Assembly: GCA_022600695.1 (NCBI GenBank)
Contig: JAHZJY010000027.1
Location: 1-7,696, forward strand
Origin: Actinomycetes bacterium
GTDB taxonomy: Bacteria; Actinomycetota; Actinomycetes; Mycobacteriales; Mycobacteriaceae
Direction: 5' to 3'
DNA: 7,696 nt
Part shown: one piece after another, positions 1 through 7,393 of the stretch
Numbering within the stretch: the stretch's first letter is position 1
Layout of the letters: the number at the start of each line of letters is the position of its first letter
Position numbers and translations under genes: made by a program
The notes under the pieces: generated by a model
What the model was told of the DNA's origin: nothing
Databases searched by the model: none
What the model saw: only the letters and a program-made list of their open reading frames with translations

Positions 1-1575
1 CGCCCGCACCTCGGAGGCGTGCTCCGCCGCATTCAGTGCGGCATCCTCAGAGGCCGGATCGGCGGTCAGGAAGCTGCCGCGACCGGGTTTACCGGCCGAG
101 CCGAGCTTGTTCATCCGTTTCGGAAGTGCGGCACCCTGATACTCCAGCGGGATCGGGTGACCATGCTCGTCCACCGGCCCCAGGGGCTGGTGCAATTCGA
201 CATAGGCACCGTGCGGCAACCGTTTGATGATGCCCGTCTCGACGCCGTGTTCGAGCACCTCCCGATCGCTGCGCTGGAGACCGACAGCCCACCGGTAGGT
301 GAAGAAGAACACCAGAGGAGGCAGCACCAGCATCCCGATTCGGCCGATCCAGGTCATCGCGTTCAGCGAGATATGGAATTTGAAGGCCAGGATATCGTTC
401 ATCGCGCTCAGCGTCAGCACCATGTAGAACGCGATGGCCATCGCGCCGATCCCGGTGCGGACCGGAGCGTCACGGGGACGCTGCAGCAGGTTGTGGTGAG
501 CATCATCCCCGGTGAACCGCCGTTCGAGGAACGGGTAGATGATGAGGAGCAGGAACACCACCCCCAGGATCACCGCCACCCATACCGCGGACGGGACGGT
601 GTGGTTGCCGATGTAGATCTCCCAGGGGGGGAACAACCGGATCAAGCCGTCGGTCCACATCATGTAGAAGTCCGGTTGCGAGCCGGCCGACACCTGGGAA
701 GGTTTGTACGGCCCGAGTTGCCAGATCGGATTGATCTGGAGCAACCCGCCCATCAGGCCCAGGACGCCGACGATCATCGCGAAGAACGCACCGGACTTCA
801 CCGCGAACACCGGCATGACGCGGACGCCGACGACATTGGTCTCGGTGCGTCCCGGGCCGGGGAACTGGGTGTGCTTCTGGAACCACACCAGCGCCAGGTG
901 AATGCCGATGAGGGCCAGCATGATCCCGGGCAGTATCAGAATGTGCAGCGCGTACAGCCTCGGGATAATAATTTCGCCGGGGAAGTCGCCGCCGAACAGT
1001 GCCCAGTGGATCCAGGTTCCGACTAGTGGCAGGCCCAGGGTGATCGAGGAGAGGGCGGCGCGGACGCCGGTACCGGAGAGCAGGTCGTCGGGTAGCGAGT
1101 AACCGAAGAAGCCCTCGAACATCGCCAGGATGAGCAGCACCGAGCCGATCATCCAGTTGGCTTCGCGGGGTCTGCGGAACGCCCCGGTGAAGAAGACGCG
1201 GGCCAGGTGCACCATGATCGACGCGGCGAACAGTAGGGCCGCCCAGTGATGGACCTGCCTGACGAACAGGCCGCCGCGTACCTCGAAGCTGATGTCCAGG
1301 GCGGTCTCGTAGGCCCGGGACATCTGGATGCCGCGCAGCGGCTGGTAGACACCGTCGTAAATGACGTGGGCCATCGACGGGTCGAAGAACAGCGTCAGGT
1401 ACACCCCGGTCAGCAGCAGCACGATGAAGCTGTACAGCGCGACCTCGCCCAGCAGGAATGACCAGTGGGTGGGGAAGACCTTGTTCAGCTGCCTTCGTAG
1501 AGCTGCCGACGGGTGGTACCGCGAATCGATGTTGTCGGCAGCCTTGTCTAGGCGGTCGGCGACGCTTGTGCTCAT
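1..1575 (-). CDS. qcrB: Cytochrome bcc complex cytochrome b subunit (3' end cut by window)
   Basis: Membrane cytochrome b of the menaquinol:cytochrome c oxidoreductase. It oxidises menaquinol and holds two b haems. Reading from the ATG at 1573-1575 gives 525 uninterrupted residues to the window edge; mycobacterial QcrB is about 545-550, so only the C-terminal tail is missing. Expected b-haem ligands are visible: H109 (in HHWAA) with H123, and H211 with H226. The second pair is 15 apart, as in cytochrome b6, rather than 14 as in mitochondrial cytochrome b. The quinol-site PPWE motif, equivalent to PEWY, is at 316-319. A long hydrophilic C-terminal extension begins near [16 protein letters not shown]. 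The start overlaps the qcrA stop as ATGA, and a GGGAG ribosome site lies 8 bases upstream (1584-1588). Identification is by recalled similarity to the M. tuberculosis protein and is very secure. Confidence 0.97.
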   Translation of the reverse strand, partial: MSTSVADRLDKAADNIDSRYHPSAALRRQLNKVFPTHWSFLLGEVALYSFIVLLLTGVYLTLFFDPSMAHVIYDGVYQPLRGIQMSRAYETALDISFEVRGGLFVRQVHHWAALLFAASIMVHLARVFFTGAFRRPREANWMIGSVLLILAMFEGFFGYSLPDDLLSGTGVRAALSSITLGLPLVGTWIHWALFGGDFPGEIIIPRLYALHILILPGIMLALIGIHLALVWFQKHTQFPGPGRTETNVVGVRVMPVFAVKSGAFFAMIVGVLGLMGGLLQINPIWQLGPYKPSQVSAGSQPDFYMMWTDGLIRLFPPWEIYIGNHTVPSAVWVAVILGVVFLLLIIYPFLERRFTGDDAHHNLLQRPRDAPVRTGIGAMAIAFYMVLTLSAMNDILAFKFHISLNAMTWIGRIGMLVLPPLVFFFTYRWAVGLQRSDREVLEHGVETGIIKRLPHGAYVELHQPLGPVDEHGHPIPLEYQGAALPKRMNKLGSAGKPGRGSFLTADPASEDAALNAAEHASEVRA

Positions 1576-2750
1576 GATCTGCGCTCCCAGAATGCCGGTC
1601 CTACGGGTTCTATGAAGTCGCCATCGGCGACTAGGTAGCCGTCCTTATCAATAGTAATGGGAAGTTGCGCCAACGCGCGTGCTGCCGGCCCGAAGATGGG
1701 CTTCGCGAAGTGCAGGGCATCGAACTGTGACTGGTGACACGGGCACAGGATGCGGTAGGTCTGCTGCTCGTACAAAGAGGATGGGCAGCCCAGGTGCGAG
1801 CACACCTTGGTGTAGGCGAACAACTCGCCGAAGTTGAAGCTCTCCTGGCCTTGTCGTTTGACGACCCTGGGCATATCGGTCGGCTTGATGCGGATCAGCA
1901 TGACCGGATTTCGCACCCCGAACGAGATGTGGGTGAGCCGCTTGTAGGACTTGACGGTGGTGCCGTCGCCGTCCTCTTCCCGCCAGGGAAACACCGTCTC
2001 CATACCGCCGGCATCGATGTCCTCCGGCCGCAACCTGATGAACGGTGACTCGCCGGGCCGGCCGGTGGCGCGGCCCAGATAGATGGTCTCGCCCTTGAAG
2101 CGGGGGGTCCAGTCCGAGGTCCACAGCACCGCTTCGAGTCCGTTGGCGGTGGGCACCACGGGCTTCCACGGGTTCTTGATGATACCGCCGAGGGCAGCGA
2201 TCAGGGTGCCCGCCCCGAACGCCCCGAGTCCGATGCCAGCCGCCATCCCGATCATCTTTCGGCGCTTGATCGTCGAGCTGTCGAAGGCGTCGACCAGGGT
2301 CGCCGCCGAGGTCTTGCGGTCCAATTCCGGGGACCGTCCGTCATGCCGGTCCTGGATAGAGATCTCCTCGGGGATGAACCTCTTCTGGTAGAGCACCGCG
2401 CCGATACCGATCGCCAGGATCGACAGTCCGAAGGTGATGCCGTACATCGGGGTGGCCCAGGAGTACAACAGGTTGCCCTGGACGCCGTAGGGCTTGTACT
2501 GCCACGGCCAGAACAGGAAGACCAGGAGCAGAAGCAGGCCCATCAAGCCGCCGAACATCAACCAGAAGGCGACCAGGCGCTCGGACCGTTTCTCGGCACG
2601 GGTTCCGGGGACCGGCCAGCGCGACTCTTTGAAGACCGTGTCGACACCGTCCATCCGGCCGCCGAGGGCGGCGAGTTCGGCCTCCGACATCCCGGAGAGG
2701 TTCTCGCCCGGCGGGTCGGTCTCGCCCTGCGGGTTGTTCGATTCGCTCAT
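1572..2750 (-). CDS. qcrA: Cytochrome bcc complex Rieske iron-sulfur subunit
   Basis: 392-residue Rieske protein that passes electrons from menaquinol to cytochrome cc through a [2Fe-2S] cluster. The cluster motif CSHLGC begins at C317, with H319 as ligand, and CPCH follows at 336-339, giving ligands C317, H319, C336 and H339; C322 and C338 should form the disulfide. Three hydrophobic segments (about 58-80, 96-121 and 165-191) match the three-helix anchor typical of actinobacterial QcrA. The third is preceded by RRK at 163-165, which resembles the Tat-dependent final helix described for Streptomyces QcrA. The N-terminal acidic tail is shorter than in M. tuberculosis (about 429 residues in all). 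The gene overlaps qcrC upstream and qcrB downstream by four bases each. Its own ribosome site is weak (CGGGG), so translation probably depends on coupling to qcrC. Confidence 0.97.
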   Translation of the reverse strand: MSESNNPQGETDPPGENLSGMSEAELAALGGRMDGVDTVFKESRWPVPGTRAEKRSERLVAFWLMFGGLMGLLLLLVFLFWPWQYKPYGVQGNLLYSWATPMYGITFGLSILAIGIGAVLYQKRFIPEEISIQDRHDGRSPELDRKTSAATLVDAFDSSTIKRRKMIGMAAGIGLGAFGAGTLIAALGGIIKNPWKPVVPTANGLEAVLWTSDWTPRFKGETIYLGRATGRPGESPFIRLRPEDIDAGGMETVFPWREEDGDGTTVKSYKRLTHISFGVRNPVMLIRIKPTDMPRVVKRQGQESFNFGELFAYTKVCSHLGCPSSLYEQQTYRILCPCHQSQFDALHFAKPIFGPAARALAQLPITIDKDGYLVADGDFIEPVGPAFWERRS

Positions 2751-3589
2751 TTACGTGCCCCGATCCACATGGCGACCCCGATCGCGGCCACCATTCCGAC
2801 GATGAAAATAGTCATCCCCTCAGAGGCCGGCCCGAAACCGCCGAGGCCGTAGCCGCCCGGGTTCATCGTCTGTGACGACGAACGGACGTAGGCGATGATG
2901 TCCCTCTTCTCCTCCGGGACCAGTTGCCGGTCGGAGAACTTGGGCATGTTCTGCGGGCCGGTCACCATGGCCGTGTAGATCTGGGCCGGGGTGGCCGGGT
3001 CCAGGCCGGGGGCGTACTTGCCCGAGGACAGCGCACCGCCGCGACCGGTGAAGTTGTGGCAGGACGCGCAGTTCAGCCGGAACAGGTCGCCGCCACGCGC
3101 GACGTCGTTACCGATCAGCGAGGTGTCGGAGATCTGGCCGTCGGCATCGCGGGGGACCAACGGCCCGCCGCCGATGCTCTGGATGTACGCGCCCATCGCG
3201 TCGGTCTGGGCCAGGTCGAAATTCGGTGCCTTCCGGGCCACCTGCGCCTCGCCACGCATCGCCGGCATCCGGCCGGTGTTGACCTGGAAGAACACCGCCG
3301 CTTCGCCGACACCGGCCAGGCTGGGACCGCGGCCGTTGATGCCTTGCAGGTTGGCGCCGTGGCAGGTGATACAGGCCGTCTCGTAGAGCTGTTGGCCGGT
3401 TCGCAGCAGCGCCGACTGCGATTCATCGGCGACGGCCACCTGGGGCTTCGGGGTCAGGGTGGCGGCCACCACCCCGGACAGCACCAGGCCGAACAGCAGC
3501 AGGACGGCACCGGTCAGCCGGCGGCGCACCCGCCGCCGCGACTTGTCCGTCATGGCAGACCGCTTCTTGAACACTGAACCGGGAAGCAT
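2747..3589 (-). CDS. qcrC: Cytochrome bcc complex dihaem cytochrome c subunit
   Basis: 280-residue dihaem cytochrome cc that links the bcc complex directly to the aa3 oxidase, standing in for cytochrome c1 and soluble cytochrome c. Two CxxCH haem-binding motifs are present: C73-C76-H77 and C174-C177-H178. Candidate axial methionines are M108 or M111 (in GRMPAM) and M215 (in NMPKF). An arginine-rich N-terminus (SRRRVRRRL) precedes a hydrophobic signal or anchor segment at about 26-45. A C-terminal transmembrane helix spans about 261-277. I chose the ATG at 3587-3589 because GAAGGGG lies just upstream and because it gives 280 residues, the recalled length of the M. tuberculosis protein. The frame stays open further upstream, but that would run into ctaE; a second in-frame ATG at 3551-3553 has only a weak ribosome site. 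The stop overlaps the qcrA start. Confidence 0.96.
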   Translation of the reverse strand: MLPGSVFKKRSAMTDKSRRRVRRRLTGAVLLLFGLVLSGVVAATLTPKPQVAVADESQSALLRTGQQLYETACITCHGANLQGINGRGPSLAGVGEAAVFFQVNTGRMPAMRGEAQVARKAPNFDLAQTDAMGAYIQSIGGGPLVPRDADGQISDTSLIGNDVARGGDLFRLNCASCHNFTGRGGALSSGKYAPGLDPATPAQIYTAMVTGPQNMPKFSDRQLVPEEKRDIIAYVRSSSQTMNPGGYGLGGFGPASEGMTIFIVGMVAAIGVAMWIGARK

Positions 3590-3593
3590 CGAA

Positions 3594-3600
3594 CCCCTTC
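3594..3600 (-). promoter_or_regulatory. Ribosome binding site deciding the qcrC start
   Basis: On the minus strand the sequence reads GAAGGGG, then four bases, then ATG. It sits in the 14-base gap between the ctaE stop and qcrC. This is the best Shine-Dalgarno match near any candidate qcrC start and supports the 280-residue protein over one beginning 12 codons later. Confidence 0.7.
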
Positions 3601-3603
3601 TCA

Positions 3604-4215
3604 TCAGCGGATGAAGTAGATCGTGGCGAATAGGGCGATCCAGACGATGTCGACGAAGTGCCAGTAATACGACACTACTATCGCCGCGGTCGCCTGAGCC
3701 GGGGTGAACTTGCTCATCCGGGTGCGCATCAGCAGCATGACGAAGGCGACCAGGCCGCCGACGACGTGCAGGCCGTGGAAACCGGTGGTCATATAGAAGA
3801 CGCTGCCGTAGGCGCTGGAGGCGATCGTCGTCCCGTGCGTGATCAGGTGGTAGTACTCGTAGGCCTGACCGAGGACGAAGAAGAAGCCCATCAGGAAGGT
3901 GATCGTGTACCACCGGCGCAACCCGAACACGTCCCCGCGTTCGGCGGCGAACACCCCCATCTGGCAGGTGAACGAGGACGCGATCAGCACCAGGGTGACG
4001 GGAACGGCCTGGTAGAGATTCAGTTCGGTGGGCGGCGGCGGCCAGAGCCCGCTGGCGTGGGAGCGGGCGGTGAAGTACATCGCGAACAGTCCAGCAAAGA
4101 ACATCAGCTCACTGGAAAGCCACACGATGGTGCCGACACTGACCATATTCGGCCGGTTCAGCGAGTGCACCCGCGACGTTATGGCGGTTCCGGAAGTCCC
4201 TGCAGCGCTCGTCAC
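3604..4215 (-). CDS. ctaE: Cytochrome c oxidase subunit III (aa3 type)
   Basis: 203-residue integral membrane subunit III of the aa3 cytochrome c oxidase, part of the bcc-aa3 supercomplex. Five hydrophobic segments (about 27-48, 68-89, 101-120, 140-162 and 178-200) fit the short five-helix actinobacterial form. Conserved family features include E36 in the first helix, QAYEY with E120, TGFHGLH with H147 and H150, and WHFVD at 185-189. The start is GTG (4213-4215), giving the same length as the M. tuberculosis protein as I recall it; no in-frame ATG lies nearby upstream. There is no Shine-Dalgarno sequence: the upstream bases are pyrimidine-rich and a -10-like element ends seven bases before the GTG, which suggests a leaderless mRNA. 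The coding sequence ends in two consecutive in-frame TGA codons (3601-3606). It is the first gene of the ctaE-qcrCAB operon. Confidence 0.96.
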   Translation of the reverse strand: MTSAAGTSGTAITSRVHSLNRPNMVSVGTIVWLSSELMFFAGLFAMYFTARSHASGLWPPPPTELNLYQAVPVTLVLIASSFTCQMGVFAAERGDVFGLRRWYTITFLMGFFFVLGQAYEYYHLITHGTTIASSAYGSVFYMTTGFHGLHVVGGLVAFVMLLMRTRMSKFTPAQATAAIVVSYYWHFVDIVWIALFATIYFIR

Positions 4216-4222
4216 AAGAAGA

Positions 4223-4252
4223 AGTATGACGCTTTGTAGTTCTCGAGGTACA
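4223..4252 (-). promoter_or_regulatory. Candidate leaderless promoter of ctaE-qcrCAB
   Basis: On the minus strand CATACT (plus coordinates 4223-4228) sits seven bases before the GTG start of ctaE. An 18-base spacer separates it from TGTACC (4247-4252), a 3/6 match to the -35 consensus. The spacing would put the transcription start on the G of GTG, matching the absence of a ribosome site. Seen by eye only; the -35 is weak. Confidence 0.4.
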
Positions 4253-4270
4253 GCCAGGGGCCGAATTGGT

Positions 4271-4288
4271 CACAACAAGTTTATTGTG
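4271..4288. repeat. 18-bp near-perfect palindrome between ctaE and trpD
   Basis: Half-sites CACAACAA (4271-4278) and TTATTGTG (4281-4288) flank GT, with 7 of 8 positions complementary. The element is AT-rich against a GC-rich background and lies in the divergent intergenic region, upstream of both candidate promoters. It could be an operator. It does not fit the CRP consensus TGTGA-N6-TCACA. The binding protein, if any, is unknown. Confidence 0.4.
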
Positions 4289-4303
4289 GGCGCGCTGCCG
4301 GCC

Positions 4304-4332
4304 TTGGTACCCGCCGCCCGCCGTGCGACGAT
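4304..4332 (+). promoter_or_regulatory. Candidate leaderless promoter of trpD
   Basis: TTGGTA (4304-4309; 4/6 match to TTGACA) is followed after 17 bases by GACGAT (4327-4332), which keeps the conserved A and final T of the -10 element. Six bases later comes the GTG start of trpD. No Shine-Dalgarno sequence precedes that GTG, so leaderless transcription is plausible. Short motifs like these arise by chance, so this is tentative. Confidence 0.33.
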
Positions 4333-4338
4333 CTGGCG

Positions 4339-5421
4339 GTGGAACCCCCCCCTGTCGGACCTGCCGCCGGTACCCGGAATTCTTCATGGCCGCAGGTCCT
4401 GGGCCGATTGACAGCGGGAACCGAGCTGGCGCCGGGGGAGGCGTCCTGGGCGATGGACCAGATCATGGCGGGGGATGCGACACCGGCTCAGATCGCCGCC
4501 TTCGGCGTGTCGATGAAAATGAAGGGCCCGACCGCGGCGGAAGTGCGGGAGCTAGCCGACATCATGCTGGCCTACGCGCTCTCGGTCCCGACCGATGTGA
4601 TCGGCACCGACACCGTCGACGTTGTCGGCACCGGCGGTGACGGGGCCAACACGGTGAACCTGTCCACCATGGCCGCGATCGTGGTCGCGGCGGCCGGGGT
4701 GCCGGTGGTCAAACACGGTAACCGTGCGGCGTCATCGCGCAGTGGCGGCGCGGATATGCTCGAGGCCCTCGGAGTTCGGATCGATCTCGGCCCCGACGAC
4801 GTGGCCCGTTGTGTGGCAGAAGTGGGAATCGGCTTCTGTTTCGCCCCGGTATTCCACCCGTCCTACCGTTATGCGGGGCCGCCGCGCCGGGAGATCGGCA
4901 TACCGACGGTTTTCAACCTCCTTGGGCCGCTGACGAACCCTGCCGGGCCGCGGGCCGGGCTGGTCGGTTGCGCGTTCGGCGACCTGGCCGAGGTGATGGC
5001 GGGAGTATTCGCGGCTCGGCAGGCCAGCGTGCTGGTGGTGCACGGTGACGACGGGCTCGACGAATTGACCACCACGACCACCAGCACCATCTGGCGGGTG
5101 CGGGCGGGAACCATCGACAAGCTGACCTTCGACCCGTCGGACTTCGGATTTCCCCGCGCGCGAATCTCCGATCTCGTCGGCGGGGATGCTGACACCAACG
5201 CCGCGGAGGCCCGCGCGGTACTGGCCGGTGCAACCGGACCGGTGCGCGACGCCGTCGTGCTCAATGCCGCCGGGGCGATGGTCGCCCACGGCGGGTTATC
5301 CGGTCAGTCCGAATGGCTGCCGTCCTGGCAGGACGGGTTGGGTCGAGCCGCCGAGGTGATCGACTCCGGCGCGGCGCAGCGTCTTCTGGACCGGTGGACC
5401 GTGTTCACCCGGCAGCTCTGA
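4339..5421 (+). CDS. trpD: Anthranilate phosphoribosyltransferase
   Basis: 360-residue cytoplasmic enzyme that joins anthranilate and phosphoribosyl pyrophosphate to make phosphoribosylanthranilate, the second step of tryptophan synthesis from chorismate. An N-terminal helical domain (about 17-85) is followed by the phosphoribosyl-binding alpha/beta domain with GTGGD at 97-101, NLST at 107-110 and KHGNR at 125-129. D241-E242 form the second magnesium-binding pair, and [18 protein letters not shown] is strongly conserved. Similarity to the M. tuberculosis enzyme (about 370 residues) begins at SWPQ, residue 16; the short tail before it is variable. The GTG start is the only candidate close upstream and lacks a ribosome site. 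As in other mycobacteria as I recall, the gene stands apart from trpE, trpC, trpB and trpA. Its last 126 bases overlap the 3' end of the convergent nuclease gene. Confidence 0.96.
   Translation: MEPPPVGPAAGTRNSSWPQVLGRLTAGTELAPGEASWAMDQIMAGDATPAQIAAFGVSMKMKGPTAAEVRELADIMLAYALSVPTDVIGTDTVDVVGTGGDGANTVNLSTMAAIVVAAAGVPVVKHGNRAASSRSGGADMLEALGVRIDLGPDDVARCVAEVGIGFCFAPVFHPSYRYAGPPRREIGIPTVFNLLGPLTNPAGPRAGLVGCAFGDLAEVMAGVFAARQASVLVVHGDDGLDELTTTTTSTIWRVRAGTIDKLTFDPSDFGFPRARISDLVGGDADTNAAEARAVLAGATGPVRDAVVLNAAGAMVAHGGLSGQSEWLPSWQDGLGRAAEVIDSGAAQRLLDRWTVFTRQL
5296..5421. other. Convergent 3' overlap of trpD and the nuclease gene
   Basis: The trpD stop (TGA, 5419-5421) and the nuclease stop (TAA on the minus strand, 5296-5298) lie inside each other's coding sequence. 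The final 41 residues of the nuclease are therefore encoded antisense to the last 42 codons of trpD. There is no intergenic space for an ordinary terminator between the two genes. Confidence 0.85.
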
Positions 5422-7209
5422 CGCCAGCCACTCGGCGGCGGCGTGCCTGGCCGATCGGGCGGTGGCAGCCCACCCGAGCCACCGGCCGGCGGAATGCAGC
5501 GGCGACGCGAAACCGCTTGTGGTGCTGACGATCCGTACCCCGGGTTCGCGCAACCAGCGCGCGATCAGAGAGGTTTCCTCGACCAGCGCCCCGCCCAGCG
5601 GAGCTGGTTGTGGAAGCACGACCTGGGCCGCGCTGCGCAGGGTGTCGACCACGGGTATCGGCGGTACGTTGCGCCGGGCGCGCCCCGCGGCCGCCAGTTG
5701 CCCATGCCGCACCACGGCGAGTTGCCAGCCGCCCTGGCCGTCGGGGGCCGCCGCCACCAGTTCCTCGACGGCGGCCAGCGCGTGCAACCGCTGTCCCCGC
5801 CACAGTGTTTCGACCGCAGCGGCGGTCCGGTCACGTAGCCGGGCCGCGCTCTCGTAGCTGGATCGCCCGGCCAGCTCAGCGACCCGCTCGATCGCTGCGG
5901 CCAGCGCGACGTCGTCCACGCCGTCGATCAGGTCCGCGGCCCGCTGCGGGGCACCCGCGTAGTCGGATGCGCTCAGGCCCCGCGGGGCCGGACAGGGCGC
6001 GACCTCACGAGGCGGGCAGGCCGGCCCGTGCTCGCCGCTTCTCCCGATCCGATTGGTGCAGGTCCGTACACCGGTGAACATGGCGATCAGCCCGGCGGTG
6101 TCGACCGCGTCGGCCCGGGAACGGAATGGTCCGACGGCCCGGCGTCGGGTGGGTGAGCGCACCACCGACAGCCGTGGGAACGGTTCGTCGGTCAGCACCA
6201 CCCACCACCACCGGTGCGGAAAGCGCGACCGGCGGTTGTAGGGCGGGGCGTGGGCCGCCAGCAGTCGGAGCTCGCGCACACCGGCCTCCAGGGCGTGAGC
6301 GCACTCCACATGATCGACCGCGGTGGCCAGGGCGACCATCTCGGAGATCCGGATGCGGGAGTCCGCACCGGTGAAGTACTGACCTACTCGGCGCCGCAGA
6401 TCGCCGGAGGTTCCCACGTACAGGACCTCGCCGGAGGGTCCACGGAAGAGATAGACGCCGGGACGGTGCGGCAGCCGCTGGGCCAGAGCCCGCTTGCCCC
6501 GCTGGGCGCTGCCGACGGTGGGCACATACGCACACAGGTCGTTGTAGGTCGTCACCCCCTGATTACCCACCCGCCCGATGAGGGCATGCAGTACTTCTAC
6601 CGTGGCGCGGGCGTCGTCAAGGGCGCGATGGGTGGGCTGGGTGGCAGCGCCGATCAGTCGCGCCAACGCGGACAGTCGCACACTGGGCGCCTCGTCGCGG
6701 CTGAGTACCCGGCGCGCAAGCCGGACCGTGCACAGCACCGGCGGTCGGGGCCAAGCGATACCGCAGCACTCCGCGGCGGCGCGGAGAAAGCCGATATCGA
6801 AACGGGCGTTGTGCGCAACCAGAACCGCCCCGTGGGCGAACTCCAGAAACATCGGTAACACCGTCGAGATCACCGGGGCGTCGCGAACCAGGGCGGTGGT
6901 GATGCCGGTGAGTTCAACGACCTTGGGCGGGATGTCGCGGCCGGGGTCGACCAGGGTGGCGAACTCGCCGATGACCTCTCCGCCGCATACCTTGACCGCC
7001 CCGATCTCGGTGATCGCGTCGACCGAGCCGTCAGCGCCGGCCCGGGCACGTCCGCCGGTGGTCTCCAGGTCGACCACGACGAACGTGGTCTCCCGCAACG
7101 GAGAATCCGCGGCGAGGATGCCGGCGTTGTCGCCTTGACGGCCCCGGCCGCCGGCAGATCCGCCGGTGAAGGCGAAGCTCAGCTGCGGGTCTGCGCGGGA
7201 ACCGGCCAT
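5296..7209 (-). CDS. DEDDh exonuclease fused to UvrC/Cho-like GIY-YIG nuclease (Rv2191-type)
   Basis: 637-residue predicted DNA repair or processing nuclease. A DnaQ-like 3'-5' exonuclease domain spans about 40-215 with the full DEDDh set: D47 and E49 (VVDLETTG), D138 (HNARFD), H194 and D199 (HRALDDA). A GIY-YIG domain like UvrC's N-terminus follows at about 248-335: Y253 (GVY), Y264 (LYVG), R274 and E308, all aligning with UvrC catalytic positions. A UvrC-like cysteine region (384-406) and a UVR-like helical segment (about 437-466) come next. The UvrC RNase H-like and helix-hairpin-helix domains are not recognisable; about 470-637 is unassigned. Residues 9-14 (QLSFAF) resemble a sliding-clamp-binding motif. 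I chose the ATG at 7207-7209 because a -10-like TACCGT lies seven bases upstream; an ATG two codons earlier is also possible. The frame stays open to 7443, but that extension looks non-coding. M. tuberculosis Rv2191, about 645 residues, is the likely orthologue. Confidence 0.9.
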   Translation of the reverse strand: MAGSRADPQLSFAFTGGSAGGRGRQGDNAGILAADSPLRETTFVVVDLETTGGRARAGADGSVDAITEIGAVKVCGGEVIGEFATLVDPGRDIPPKVVELTGITTALVRDAPVISTVLPMFLEFAHGAVLVAHNARFDIGFLRAAAECCGIAWPRPPVLCTVRLARRVLSRDEAPSVRLSALARLIGAATQPTHRALDDARATVEVLHALIGRVGNQGVTTYNDLCAYVPTVGSAQRGKRALAQRLPHRPGVYLFRGPSGEVLYVGTSGDLRRRVGQYFTGADSRIRISEMVALATAVDHVECAHALEAGVRELRLLAAHAPPYNRRSRFPHRWWWVVLTDEPFPRLSVVRSPTRRRAVGPFRSRADAVDTAGLIAMFTGVRTCTNRIGRSGEHGPACPPREVAPCPAPRGLSASDYAGAPQRAADLIDGVDDVALAAAIERVAELAGRSSYESAARLRDRTAAAVETLWRGQRLHALAAVEELVAAAPDGQGGWQLAVVRHGQLAAAGRARRNVPPIPVVDTLRSAAQVVLPQPAPLGGALVEETSLIARWLREPGVRIVSTTSGFASPLHSAGRWLGWAATARSARHAAAEWLASELPGEHGPPVQKTLRRAGVDHLGGSTQPVLPGRQPFGLTG

Positions 7210-7393
7210 AGGCATGACGGTAGGAGCGGACACCGACAACCCGGGGTCGCCACACCGGAAAGTTGAGCCGTCGACGACGTGAGACGCCGAAAAGTTGTCA
7301 GTGCCCCTTCTTAGGGTTCGAGTTGATTGCCCACGGTCAGTGCGGCGGCCACCACAGGTGCCGGTACTGCGACGTACTGAGGAGGAGATGGAA
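7210..7393. promoter_or_regulatory. Divergent intergenic region of nuclease and small cysteine protein
   Basis: This 184-base region holds the start signals of two divergent genes. Minus strand: TACCGT (plus 7217-7222) matches TANNNT and sits seven bases before the chosen nuclease ATG, consistent with a leaderless transcript; I see no good -35. Plus strand: GTTG (7294-7297), 16 bases, then GGGTTC (7314-7319) loosely resembles the mycobacterial SigF pattern GTTT-N16-GGGTAT; TAGGGT at 7312-7317 also fits a SigA-type -10. All are by eye and weak. Confidence 0.3.
7380..7385 (+). promoter_or_regulatory. Strong ribosome binding site of the small cysteine protein
   Basis: AGGAGG is a perfect match to the anti-Shine-Dalgarno sequence. 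It lies eight bases before the ATG at 7394 but only two before the ATG at 7388, so it favours the downstream start. Confidence 0.8.

Noticed and set aside
19..1026. 335-codon open frame on the plus strand antisense to qcrB
   Set aside because: It lies wholly within qcrB in antisense, and its Arg/His/Asp/Gln-rich, domain-less translation is typical of a shadow frame in GC-rich DNA.
2924..3577. 217-codon open frame on the plus strand antisense to qcrC
   Set aside because: Fully opposite a well-supported cytochrome gene; the translation is low-complexity Gly/Arg/His/Val-rich with no recognisable family.
3590..3913. Upstream extension of the qcrC frame into ctaE
   Set aside because: The extra 108 residues are antisense-free but out-of-frame reading of ctaE; the ATG at 3589 has a good ribosome site and gives the family length.
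4259..4274. CRP/cAMP-receptor site near ctaE
   Set aside because: TCACA is present at 4270-4274, but the partner half-site six bases away (4259-4263) reads GGCCG, not TGTGA.
6214..6858. 214-codon open frame on the plus strand antisense to the nuclease
   Set aside because: It overlaps the catalytic domains of the nuclease, has no ribosome site of note and no recognisable motif.
7295..7393. Earlier start for the small cysteine protein at 7295
   Set aside because: The added Arg/Pro/Val-rich residues look non-coding and the perfect AGGAGG at 7380-7385 would then lie inside the gene.
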